This document shows, piece by piece, positions 7,369 through 14,674 of a stretch of DNA of 16,397 nt. The position numbers and the translations under genes are program-made. Within the stretch, counting starts at the first letter, position 1. Each line of letters begins with the position of its first letter. Origin of the DNA: DASQBT01 sp035635075 (lineage in GTDB: Bacteria > Pseudomonadota > Gammaproteobacteria > Burkholderiales > Thiobacillaceae); contig DASQBT010000091.1 of assembly GCA_035635075.1 (NCBI GenBank), forward strand, positions 1-16,397, written 5' to 3'. The notes below the pieces were generated by a model that made no database searches, was not told where the DNA came from, and saw nothing but the letters and a program-made list of their open reading frames with translations.

Positions 7369-7599
7369 TCAAGGCTTCTGTTGCTCGGCCTGTCGTTTAC
7401 TGCCCTTTCTGCGCCAGAGTTCTAGGCAATCGAGCCCACAGAAATGGGCGACATAATCCGCCGCCTCTTCGCGTATTGCCTCGCTGGCCGGCAGCTCCAT
7501 CAGGCACATGTCACACGTGAGCACCGTACATTGATCATCGCTTACGCAGTCAAGTACAGGCGCCCCGCAAGGGGTAAAATTGTCAGGGTGTTTATGCAT
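7369..7599 (-). CDS. Small Cys-rich DUF3330-like protein
   Basis: The product is 76 aa. The ATG at 7599 is chosen over upstream starts because GGAG stands nine bases before it and the family homology begins after it. The core is TCDMCLMELPASEA, then EAADYVAHFCGLDCLELW, giving two Cys pairs (CxxC and CxxxC) as in DUF3330 domain proteins, often met in mercury-resistance and transposon settings. An N-terminal pair of further cysteines is also present. The pattern suggests metal binding or a small zinc-ribbon-like fold, which is inference. No mer genes are nearby. It is transcribed away from the nnrD gene and towards the FecR-domain gene. The family assignment is from memory of the motif. Confidence 0.7.
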   Translation of the reverse strand: MHKHPDNFTPCGAPVLDCVSDDQCTVLTCDMCLMELPASEAIREEAADYVAHFCGLDCLELWRRKGSKRQAEQQKP

Positions 7600-7724
7600 A
7601 CTTGTTGACTCCAATATACGCGCCGGAAATCGTCTTCGTTTGGCGCAGGCTAAGACCCAAACGCCAACCAATTTTCGAGCGCAACCCGATCATTTTATTC
7701 TAGGCAAATAAAAGGGGTTCCGAC
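7600..7724. promoter_or_regulatory. Divergent promoter region, DUF3330-like gene / nnrD
   Basis: This is 125 bp between two divergent starts, so it must hold both promoters. A 6-bp dyad TTGGCG (7640-7645) and CGCCAA (7662-7667), separated by 16 bp, could be an operator. TATTCT at 7696-7701 is a possible weak -10 for nnrD, with a poor -35. Evidence is weak. Confidence 0.3.
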
Positions 7725-8534
7725 ATGCCATATTCGCTGCTCCCACCCCGCCCCCGCGATAGCCATAAGGGGCAGTTCGGCTGGGTGGGCGTCGTCGGCG
7801 GTGCTCCAGGCATGGTGGGGGCCGCGCTTCTGGCCGGCCGTTCAGCCCTCAAGAGCGGCGCAGGCCGGGTAACGCTGGGTTTGCTGGACCAGCGGGTGGC
7901 AGTGGATTTCAGCCGCCCGGAGCTCATGTTCGCGGCGCCCGAAGAGCTGGTGGAGGCCGCGCATCTGAGCGTGATGGCCGTTGGACCGGGATTGGGCCAG
8001 AGCCAACACGCGCTGGCGCTGGTCGCCAAGGCGCTTGCCCTGTGCTGCCCATTGGTGCTGGACGCGGACGGCCTGAACCTGATGGCCGTTCACACCGGGG
8101 TCAAGGACATGCTCACGCGCAGATCTCAGCCTACCCTGTTGACCCCTCATCCGGGCGAAGCCGCACGCCTGCTTGGCTGCAGCGTCGCTGAGGTGCAGGC
8201 CGACCGGTCTGCAGCCGCCCGACGGATTGCCGAATTGTTTGGCGCCTGGACTGTGCTCAAGGGCTCAGGCAGCGTGATTGCTCAGCCGGATGGGAGCGTG
8301 AGCGTCAATTCTTCCGGTTGCCCGGCCATGGCGGCAGCAGGCATGGGGGATGTGCTGACCGGCCTGCTTGCGGGACTGATCGCGCAGGGTTTGGAACCGG
8401 GTCGGGCCATGGAAGCCGGCGTTTATTTGCATGGCGCAGCCGGCGAGCGAGTCTGGTCGGAGAACGGCCATCCTCCCTCAATATCCGCGTCGGATTTGAT
8501 CGACTCGATAACCGCAGGTTTGGGGACACGCTGA
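7725..8534 (+). CDS. nnrD: ADP-dependent NAD(P)H-hydrate dehydratase (stand-alone)
   Basis: The product is 269 aa. It repairs NAD(P)H hydrates (the S epimer) back to NAD(P)H using ADP as phosphate-bond donor, in the cytosol. It belongs to the YjeF C-terminal/ribokinase-like family. Visible motifs are GWVGVVGGAPGMVGAALLA (19-37), KSGAGRVT (43-50), VGPGLGQ (86-92), LDADGLN (112-118), TPHPGEAARLL (140-150), VLKGSGSVIA (177-186) and the active-site AAGMGDVLTGLLAGL with Asp209. The E. coli enzyme is fused to an N-terminal epimerase domain; here that domain is absent, as in B. subtilis YxkO-type proteins. The ATG at 7725 has AAAGGGG ahead of it. It converges on galU. Confidence 0.92.
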   Translation: MPYSLLPPRPRDSHKGQFGWVGVVGGAPGMVGAALLAGRSALKSGAGRVTLGLLDQRVAVDFSRPELMFAAPEELVEAAHLSVMAVGPGLGQSQHALALVAKALALCCPLVLDADGLNLMAVHTGVKDMLTRRSQPTLLTPHPGEAARLLGCSVAEVQADRSAAARRIAELFGAWTVLKGSGSVIAQPDGSVSVNSSGCPAMAAAGMGDVLTGLLAGLIAQGLEPGRAMEAGVYLHGAAGERVWSENGHPPSISASDLIDSITAGLGTR

Positions 8535-8675
8535 AGTTCCGCTGTCCGTCCTCGCGAAAGCCCGCAAAGCCATTGATAGCGTGGGCCTGTCGGATCCAGT
8601 CAGGTATTCATCTCGTCTACCCGGATTACCTCCGGCGACGGCATTCGCGCTCGTCGCGGCTATTCCGGGCTCTCA

Positions 8676-9554
8676 TCAGCAGAGCCGCTTTTTGAGGTAG
8701 GCGGCAAATTCCTCCGCCACTTCGGGATGCCGCAGGGCATGCTCCACCGTGGCCTGCAGATAACCCAGCTTGCTGCCGCAGTCGTAGCGCACCGCATCAT
8801 AGGCGTAGGCCAGCACCTGCTGTTCCTTCAGCAGCGCGGCAATGGCATCGGTGAGTTGCAGTTCTCCACCTGCGCCGGGTTGAAGATTTTGTATGAAATG
8901 AAAAATGCGTGGGGTCAGGATATACCGTCCCACGACGCCCAAGGTAGAGGGCGCATCCCGCGGCTCGGGTTTTTCCACGATGGCATTCACTCGGGAAATC
9001 CGGTCGGTTAGCGCGCTGGCGTCGACGATGCCGTAGGAGCCCGTATCCTGCCGCGCCACCTGCTGCACACCCAATATGGAGCAGCGGTAATACTTGTACT
9101 GTTCCACCATCTGCTTCATCACCGGCGTGTCGGCATCCAGCAGATCGTCGGCCAGAATCACCGCAAAAGGCTCGTTGCCCACCACCGGTTTGGCGCACAG
9201 CACGGCGTGGCCCAGCCCTAGAGCCTCCGCTTGGCGGACATAGATAAAATTCACGCCCGGCGGACGAATCGACTTGACCAGTTCCAGGGTCTGGTCCTTC
9301 CCGCGCATCTGCAGTTCGGTTTCCAGTTCGTAGGCTTTGTCGAAGTGGTCTTCCACCGTGCGCTTGGTGCGGCTGCTGATGAAGATGATATCGGTGATAC
9401 CCGCCGCCACAGCTTCTTCCACCGCATACTGAATCAGCGGTTTGTCCACGATAGGCAGCATCTCCTTGGGGCTCGCCTTGGTCGCAGGGAGAAAGCGGGT
9501 GCCCAGTCCCGCCACCGGAAAGACAGCCTTCTTGACTGTTTGCATTGTTGTCAT
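8676..9554 (-). CDS. galU: UTP--glucose-1-phosphate uridylyltransferase GalU
   Basis: The product is 292 aa. It makes UDP-glucose from UTP and glucose-1-phosphate for lipopolysaccharide, capsule and osmolyte synthesis. The nucleotide-binding GLGTRFLPATKASPKEMLP (16-34) and DKPLIQYAVEEA are characteristic, followed by EALGLGHAVLCAKP, ILADDLLD, IVEKPEP and GGELQLTDAI, all typical of bacterial GalU. The first ATG (9554) overlaps the ligA stop as ATGA. A second in-frame ATG at 9545 is better spaced from AAGGGG and could be the true start, shortening the protein by three residues. It is the last gene of the minus-strand block and ends 141 bp from the nnrD stop, with no clear terminator between. 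Confidence 0.96.
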   Translation of the reverse strand: MTTMQTVKKAVFPVAGLGTRFLPATKASPKEMLPIVDKPLIQYAVEEAVAAGITDIIFISSRTKRTVEDHFDKAYELETELQMRGKDQTLELVKSIRPPGVNFIYVRQAEALGLGHAVLCAKPVVGNEPFAVILADDLLDADTPVMKQMVEQYKYYRCSILGVQQVARQDTGSYGIVDASALTDRISRVNAIVEKPEPRDAPSTLGVVGRYILTPRIFHFIQNLQPGAGGELQLTDAIAALLKEQQVLAYAYDAVRYDCGSKLGYLQATVEHALRHPEVAEEFAAYLKKRLC

Positions 9555-11623
9555 TCCCCTTCGATCCTGGAACCGGCAAGGTTCCCGGCCAGCCCCAGCA
9601 TTTTCAGCAATTCTTCTTCGTTCAAAATGGCGATGCCCAATTCCTGAGCCTTGGCAAGCTTGCTGCCGGCTTCGGCGCCAGCCACCACATAGTCGGTTTT
9701 TTTCGATACCGAGCCAGACACCTTGCCGCCCGCCGCCTGGATCTTTTCCTTCACGGCTTCCCGGCCCAGGTTGGGCAAGGTGCCGGTAAGTACCAGGGTC
9801 TTGCCGGCCAGCAGTCCGGCACCCCGTTTGCCGGCCGGCGGGTGCTCGACCCAGATGATACCAGCCGCCTGCAACTGCGCGATGACGGCCTGATTGTGCG
9901 GTTCGGCGAAGAACTGCGCGATGCTTTGCGCCACCACCGTCCCAACATCAGGCACCTCGACGAGGCGCTCCGCATCGGTGGTCATCAAGTCGGCCAGCCT
10001 CCCAAAATGTCCAGCCAAATCCTTTGCCGTGGCTTCGCCGACATTGCGAATACCGAGAGCAAATATGAAGCGCGCCAAGGTCGTATGTTTGCTCTTCTCT
10101 ATCGCTGCCAACAGGTTGGCAGCAGATTTCTCCCCCATCCGATCCAGGCGGACCAACTGCTCCAGTTGCAGGCCGTAAATGTCCGCCGGTGTGCCGATCA
10201 TGCCTTGGTCGACTAATTGATCAACCAGTTTCTCCCCCAGCCCTTCAATATCCATGGCGCGGCGCGAGGCAAAATGCAGAAGGGCCTGCTTGCGCTGTGC
10301 GGGACAATACAGGCCGCCAGTGCAGCGCGCCACCGCCTCATCCGCGAGCCGCACCACATGGCTGCCACAAATCGGACAGCGACTGGGCATGACAAAGCTT
10401 CTTGCATGGGCTGGCCGGCGTTCCTTGATCACTGCCACGACTTCAGGAATCACATCGCCGGCGCGACGCACCGAAACCCAGTCGCCGATCATGACATCCT
10501 TGCGGCGAACCTCGTCCTCATTGTGCAGCGTCGCATTGGTCACCGTCACACCGCCGACAAACACCGGGGTAAGCCGGGCCACCGGCGTAATCGCACCGGT
10601 TCGTCCCACCTGCACATCGATATCCAGCACCTGGGTAATCTGCTCTTGGGCCGGATACTTGTGCGCTACCGCCCACACCGGCTCGCGATTGCGAAAGCCT
10701 AGCTTGTTCTGTACCGCCAGTGAATTGACCTTGTACACCACGCCGTCAATGTCGAACGGCAAGCTGTCGCGCTTGGCCGCTATGGCCCGATGAAAGGCGA
10801 CGAGCGCATCTGCGCCTGCGCCAACCGTGCGCTCTTCGCTGACTGGAATGCCAAACTTCGCCAACGCATCGAGAATCAAGCTATGTGTGGGTGGCAAGAT
10901 CCAGCCCTGTACTTCACCGATGCCGTAGGCAAAAAAGGAGAGTGGTCGCTGCGCCGCGAGCCGGGAATCCAGTTGTCGGATACTACCCGCGGCGCCGTTG
11001 CGCGGGTTGATCAGAGGCGGTTTGCCATGAGCGCGCTGGCGTGCGTTGTAACGCTCGAAGTCAGCGTGTTTCATGATGACTTCGCCCCGCACTTCCAGCA
11101 CTGCGGGTGGATGGGCTGCGGCGAGCTTGAGAGGAAGACCACGGATGGTGCGGACATTGGCCGTTACATCCTCGCCGGTTTCGCCATCGCCACGGGTTGC
11201 GGCCTGAACCAGCACTCCATCGACGTAGCGCAGATTGATCGCCAGTCCATCGAACTTGAGTTCCGCGGCATATTCAACAGGCGGGTCCGAGTCGTTCAAT
11301 TTCAGCTTGTTGCGAACCTTCTTGTCGAAGTTCAGCGCTCCGGTAGGACTGGCATCCGATTCTGTTTCGATAGACAGCATGGGCACCGCGTGGCGCACCG
11401 GAGCAAAGGAATCCAGTACTTGTCCGCCGACCCGCTGCGTGGGCGAGTCGGGAGTGAGCAGTTGAGGATATTGCGTCTCCAGGTCCTGAAGCTCGCGGAA
11501 CAACCGGTCGTACTCACTGTCCGGAATTTCCGGATCGTCAAGCACGTAGTAGCGATAATTGTGATGCTCGAGTTGTTCGCGCAGACGTCTGGCCTGAGCC
11601 TCTGCCTGGGCCGGAACCTTCAT
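9551..11623 (-). CDS. ligA: NAD-dependent DNA ligase LigA
   Basis: The product is 690 aa, full length. It seals nicks in replication and repair using NAD+. Domains in order: N-terminal Ia region with HHNYRYYVLDDPEIPDSEYDRL (20-41), adenylation domain with the AMP-accepting Lys123 in ELKFDG and later LEVRGEV, an OB fold (VGRTGAITPVARL at 339-351), a four-Cys zinc finger (Cys416, 419, 434, 440), helix-hairpin-helix repeats, and a C-terminal BRCT domain from about 607 (GKTLVLTGTLPNLGREAV). The ATG at 11623 immediately follows the zipA TGA (TGAATG) without a Shine-Dalgarno of its own, so translational coupling to zipA is likely. Its stop overlaps galU as ATGA. Confidence 0.97.
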   Translation of the reverse strand: MKVPAQAEAQARRLREQLEHHNYRYYVLDDPEIPDSEYDRLFRELQDLETQYPQLLTPDSPTQRVGGQVLDSFAPVRHAVPMLSIETESDASPTGALNFDKKVRNKLKLNDSDPPVEYAAELKFDGLAINLRYVDGVLVQAATRGDGETGEDVTANVRTIRGLPLKLAAAHPPAVLEVRGEVIMKHADFERYNARQRAHGKPPLINPRNGAAGSIRQLDSRLAAQRPLSFFAYGIGEVQGWILPPTHSLILDALAKFGIPVSEERTVGAGADALVAFHRAIAAKRDSLPFDIDGVVYKVNSLAVQNKLGFRNREPVWAVAHKYPAQEQITQVLDIDVQVGRTGAITPVARLTPVFVGGVTVTNATLHNEDEVRRKDVMIGDWVSVRRAGDVIPEVVAVIKERRPAHARSFVMPSRCPICGSHVVRLADEAVARCTGGLYCPAQRKQALLHFASRRAMDIEGLGEKLVDQLVDQGMIGTPADIYGLQLEQLVRLDRMGEKSAANLLAAIEKSKHTTLARFIFALGIRNVGEATAKDLAGHFGRLADLMTTDAERLVEVPDVGTVVAQSIAQFFAEPHNQAVIAQLQAAGIIWVEHPPAGKRGAGLLAGKTLVLTGTLPNLGREAVKEKIQAAGGKVSGSVSKKTDYVVAGAEAGSKLAKAQELGIAILNEEELLKMLGLAGNLAGSRIEGE

Positions 11624-12889
11624 TCAGGAGAACAGCCGCAGGGCTAAGTCGCTGCCGGCGGGAATGCCCCGGGTATCCATACGTCCATAGATCTGCGCAA
11701 GCTGATGACGAATCCGCTCGATGCCGGAGTCGGTCAGCGGCCGCAGATTGTCGTCCACCAACAGGCCACTCACTTCGTGGGCCAGTTTGCGGCCCAGCGC
11801 AACCATGCTGTCAAAGATTTTCAGGCCATCCGGCACCCTGGGCACGTCGAACAACAGGGTCACGCCGCGGGTCGAAAAGCTGTCGAGACTCTCGGGCGAA
11901 AATGGCGTCGATTCATGATTACACAGTGAGAACAGGATCTCGCCGCGCTGGTCCTGCAACTGATACGTGCCGTCAGGAGCGAGCAGCATGCCGGCGGTTT
12001 CCGCTTCGTGGCGCACGTGGTGCATGGGAAGCGCTTCCTCGCCGCGAGCGACCACGTTTAGTCCGATCAACACATCCACGTCGACGCAGAAAAGATCAAG
12101 AACCCGCGCCCGTTCCAGCGCGCTGTCGAAATCATCGCAGCTCACCCGTAAGCCGTGCGGCGCGGCCGCATCGCGCACCAAGCCGCACAGGGCGGTCAAC
12201 TCCTGCTCGCTGACGCTGCCGTTGCGGTCAGCCAGTTGCATGCTCACGACAATTTCCCGGTAATGGATGTCCGACCAGAGGCGCAGTTCCTCCCAGCCAT
12301 CGCCGTTGACTGCATAGCCCATCCAGCGCACCCGTTTGCTCAAGTTTCGGGTATGCGCCACTGCATCAGAAAAAACATTCGCCAGTATGCCGTCGCCCTT
12401 GACCTGAATGCGATATTCGATCGCTTGCTCATGGGGGCTACAGGGCGGAATTGAAACCACAGCGGCCTCGCGTACCGGCTTTGCGGGGGCGGCTGGACGG
12501 GGCGCCGGGCTGGGCGCAGGACCGGGCGCCTCCTGAACCGTCACCATTTGCGAAGGCTGGGTTTCGATAGGTTGCGCGGCAGGGCCGGAAACAGTCTGCG
12601 GCCCCTGCTCGAAACGCGGCTCCTGCAGTCCAGTGGCTCGATCCAGCCCGGACAAATCGTGTTCGAACTGAGCGTCGCGCACTTCCGGCTCGACCCGTTG
12701 ATTAGACGCCCTTGCAGGCGGCGAATACGCATCTACGACAGCATTGTCCATGAGAACGTCACGCTCCATGGAGCGAAAGGTCGCCTCCGCCTGCTTGCGA
12801 TAGCGCCTCTCCTGGATACGGTTATATCCCAGGACGCCGGCCACCGCGACGGCGCCGACTATTGCCAATGCAATTTGCAATTCATTCAT
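11624..12889 (-). CDS. zipA: Cell division protein ZipA
   Basis: The product is 421 aa. ZipA tethers FtsZ protofilaments to the inner membrane early in septation. Residues 4-22 are a single N-terminal membrane helix (LQIALAIVGAVAVAGVLGY), followed by a basic patch (RIQERRYRKQ), a charged and then Pro/Ala-rich linker to about residue 150, and a C-terminal FtsZ-binding domain (IEYRIQVKGDG at 157, CDDFDSAL, FDVPRVPDGLKIFDSMVALGRKLA). The layout matches betaproteobacterial ZipA, with a longer linker. The start ATG overlaps the ftsB stop as ATGA. It is sandwiched between ftsB and ligA; zipA-ligA is a common pair, whereas linkage to ftsB is less common to my knowledge. Confidence 0.9.
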   Translation of the reverse strand: MNELQIALAIVGAVAVAGVLGYNRIQERRYRKQAEATFRSMERDVLMDNAVVDAYSPPARASNQRVEPEVRDAQFEHDLSGLDRATGLQEPRFEQGPQTVSGPAAQPIETQPSQMVTVQEAPGPAPSPAPRPAAPAKPVREAAVVSIPPCSPHEQAIEYRIQVKGDGILANVFSDAVAHTRNLSKRVRWMGYAVNGDGWEELRLWSDIHYREIVVSMQLADRNGSVSEQELTALCGLVRDAAAPHGLRVSCDDFDSALERARVLDLFCVDVDVLIGLNVVARGEEALPMHHVRHEAETAGMLLAPDGTYQLQDQRGEILFSLCNHESTPFSPESLDSFSTRGVTLLFDVPRVPDGLKIFDSMVALGRKLAHEVSGLLVDDNLRPLTDSGIERIRHQLAQIYGRMDTRGIPAGSDLALRLFS

Positions 12890-13191
12890 TGCCTGTTCTC
12901 TTGCGAATCCCGCGAAACTGCATTGCCAACCAGCCTGACATAGATTTCGTCGGGACGGATCATGCCCAGTTCAGAACGGGCACGCTCCTCAATGACGTCC
13001 TTGCCCTGCTTGAGATCCTGCACCTCCGCCGCAAAGGCTGCGTTACGCTGACGCAGTTTCTCGTTCAACTGGCGCTGCTCTTCCACTTTACGATTGTCGG
13101 CCAACAGCTTCAGCCAACCCGTGTCGCCAAACCAAAGCGGGTATTGTAATAGCAGGATCAGCAGAATAAGCGCCGGGCTTAGCCACTTCAC
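12886..13191 (-). CDS. ftsB: Cell division protein FtsB
   Basis: The product is 101 aa from a GTG at 13191-13189, preceded by GAGG five bases away. A TTG 14 codons upstream is also in frame but has no ribosome binding site and would add a non-family extension; the E. coli protein is 103 aa. Residues 2-22 form one membrane helix (KWLSPALILLILLLQYPLWFG), then a coiled coil (DNRKVEEQRQLNEKLRQRN, EVQDLKQGKDVIEERARSELGM), then the FtsB-type IRPDEIYVRLV end. FtsB forms the FtsQLB complex of the divisome, with its coiled coil in the periplasm. It follows eno, a typical position, and its stop overlaps zipA. Confidence 0.92.
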   Translation of the reverse strand: MKWLSPALILLILLLQYPLWFGDTGWLKLLADNRKVEEQRQLNEKLRQRNAAFAAEVQDLKQGKDVIEERARSELGMIRPDEIYVRLVGNAVSRDSQENRQ

Positions 13192-13289
13192 GGTTGCCTC
13201 GACAATCCTGTCCGGCAAGAGGACTTCTCGCAACTTCCAATTGCATTGTTCAAGAATTCTTCTGCACTATCCACGAGCGAGGTCATCAA

Positions 13290-14573
13290 TTAGCGTATGG
13301 AATAGAACGCCTCTTTGCCCGGATAAACGGCACCTTCTCCCAGTTCCTCTTCTATCCGCAGTAATTGATTGTATTTCGCCATGCGATCCGATCGGGACAG
13401 CGACCCGGTCTTAATCTGCAAAGCATTGGTCGCCACTGCCAGATCGGCAATCGTCGTATCCTCGGTTTCGCCGGAGCGATGCGAAATCACGCAACTATAC
13501 CCCGCGCGCCTAGCAGTTTCGATTGCCTCAAAGGTTTCACTCAGGGTGCCGATCTGATTCAGCTTGATCAGAATTGAGTTGCCGATCCCCTTCTCTATCC
13601 CTTGCCGGAGAATTCTTGCGTTGGTCACAAAGATATCATCACCCACCAGCTGGATCTTGCGGCCCAGTTTCTCGGTCAGGGCGGCCCAGCCATCCCAGTC
13701 GTTTTCCGCCATGCCATCCTCGATACTGACGATGGGATACTTGTCACACCAAGCCGCTAGATAATCGGCTAACTGCGCGGAACTGAGCCTGAGGTCTTCT
13801 GCCCCGATGTCATATTTGCCGTCCTTGTAGAATTCGCTGGCGGCGCAATCCACCCCGATGGCGATGTCCTTGCCCGGTGTAAAACCGGCGGCGGAAATCG
13901 CTTCGACAATGAGTTTGAGCGCGTGTTCATTGGATTCCAGGTTGGGCGCAAAGCCGCCTTCATCGCCAACGGTGGTAGTCATGCCCTTGCCATCCAACAG
14001 CTTCTTCAGCGTATGGAACACCTCGACCCCATAGCGCAAGGCTTCACGAAAGCTCCCGGCACCGAGCGGAATGACCATGAATTCCTGCATGTCGATGCTG
14101 TTGTTGGCATGCACCCCACCGTTGATGATGTTCATCATTGGTACTGGCAGGCTCATGGGTGCCGCGCCGCCCAGATAGCGATACAGAGGCAGACCAGCCT
14201 GTTCAGCCGCGGCTCGCGCCGTCGCCATGGACACTGCCAATATGGCGTTGGCGCCCAGACGGGACTTGGTTGCGGTACCATCCAGCTCAATCAGCGTCCG
14301 GTCGATAAAGGGCTGGTCCTCTGCATCAAGCCCCAACAGGGCCTCACAGATTTCCGTGTTTACGTTTTCGACCGCACGCAGCACGCCCTTGCCCAGATAG
14401 CGCGACTTGTCTCCGTCGCGCAATTCAAGCGCTTCACGGCTGCCGGTGGAAGCGCCGGAAGGCACCGCCGCCCGCCCCATCACGCCGGAATCGAGCAAGA
14501 CATCCGCTTCCACTGTGGGGTTGCCGCGCGAATCCAAAATCTCGCGGGCGATGATATCAACAATAGCGCTCAA
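13290..14573 (-). CDS. eno: Enolase
   Basis: The product is 427 aa. It converts 2-phosphoglycerate to phosphoenolpyruvate in glycolysis and gluconeogenesis; in many bacteria it is also part of the RNA degradosome. The sequence shows EILDSRGNPTVE (11-22), ASTGSREALELRDGD, Mg2+ ligands Asp242, Glu285 and Asp312, general-base Lys337, Glu206 in GDEGGFAPN, and the signature around ISHRSGETEDTTIADLA (363-379). The start codon is TTG at 14573-14571, with AAGGA six bases ahead. A TGA lies in frame a few codons upstream, and the next Met (residue 32) is inside the conserved N-terminal domain, so TTG is required. Spacers of about 100 bp lie on both sides, suggesting its own regulation. Confidence 0.97.
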   Translation of the reverse strand: MSAIVDIIAREILDSRGNPTVEADVLLDSGVMGRAAVPSGASTGSREALELRDGDKSRYLGKGVLRAVENVNTEICEALLGLDAEDQPFIDRTLIELDGTATKSRLGANAILAVSMATARAAAEQAGLPLYRYLGGAAPMSLPVPMMNIINGGVHANNSIDMQEFMVIPLGAGSFREALRYGVEVFHTLKKLLDGKGMTTTVGDEGGFAPNLESNEHALKLIVEAISAAGFTPGKDIAIGVDCAASEFYKDGKYDIGAEDLRLSSAQLADYLAAWCDKYPIVSIEDGMAENDWDGWAALTEKLGRKIQLVGDDIFVTNARILRQGIEKGIGNSILIKLNQIGTLSETFEAIETARRAGYSCVISHRSGETEDTTIADLAVATNALQIKTGSLSRSDRMAKYNQLLRIEEELGEGAVYPGKEAFYSIR

Positions 14574-14674
14574 TCTATTTCCTTGAATCTTTCACACAGA
14601 CGACCCAAAGGTAGCAGCGGAGAGTCGTTGCCTTCTTCCTTTCTTCTCTGTTCCGTCTGTGTCAAATGGCTTTG
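14574..14674. promoter_or_regulatory. kdsA-eno spacer with inverted repeat and purine-rich leader
   Basis: This 101-bp spacer holds ACACAGACG (14594-14602) and its exact complement CGTCTGTGT (14654-14662); with one mismatch the arms extend to 12 bp. The intervening 51 bp include a stretch that is pyrimidine-rich on the plus strand (14629-14653), hence purine-rich in the eno transcript. The distal arm contains TTGACA in the eno direction (14665-14660), but no -10 hexamer at the right distance. It could be an eno leader structure or promoter. Confidence 0.4.

Noticed and set aside
7600..7671. N-terminal extension of the DUF3330-like gene to 7671
   Set aside because: The ATG at 7599 has a well-spaced GGAG, and the extension is Arg-rich with no family character and would occupy the divergent promoter region.
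8535..8675. Bidirectional terminator between nnrD and galU
   Set aside because: Only a 6-bp stem with an 11-nt loop (8635-8657) and no T-run on either strand; too weak to list.
13192..13233. TTG at 13233 as the ftsB start
   Set aside because: No ribosome binding site, and it places 14 extra residues before the usual FtsB N-terminus; the GTG at 13191 fits family length and has GAGG.
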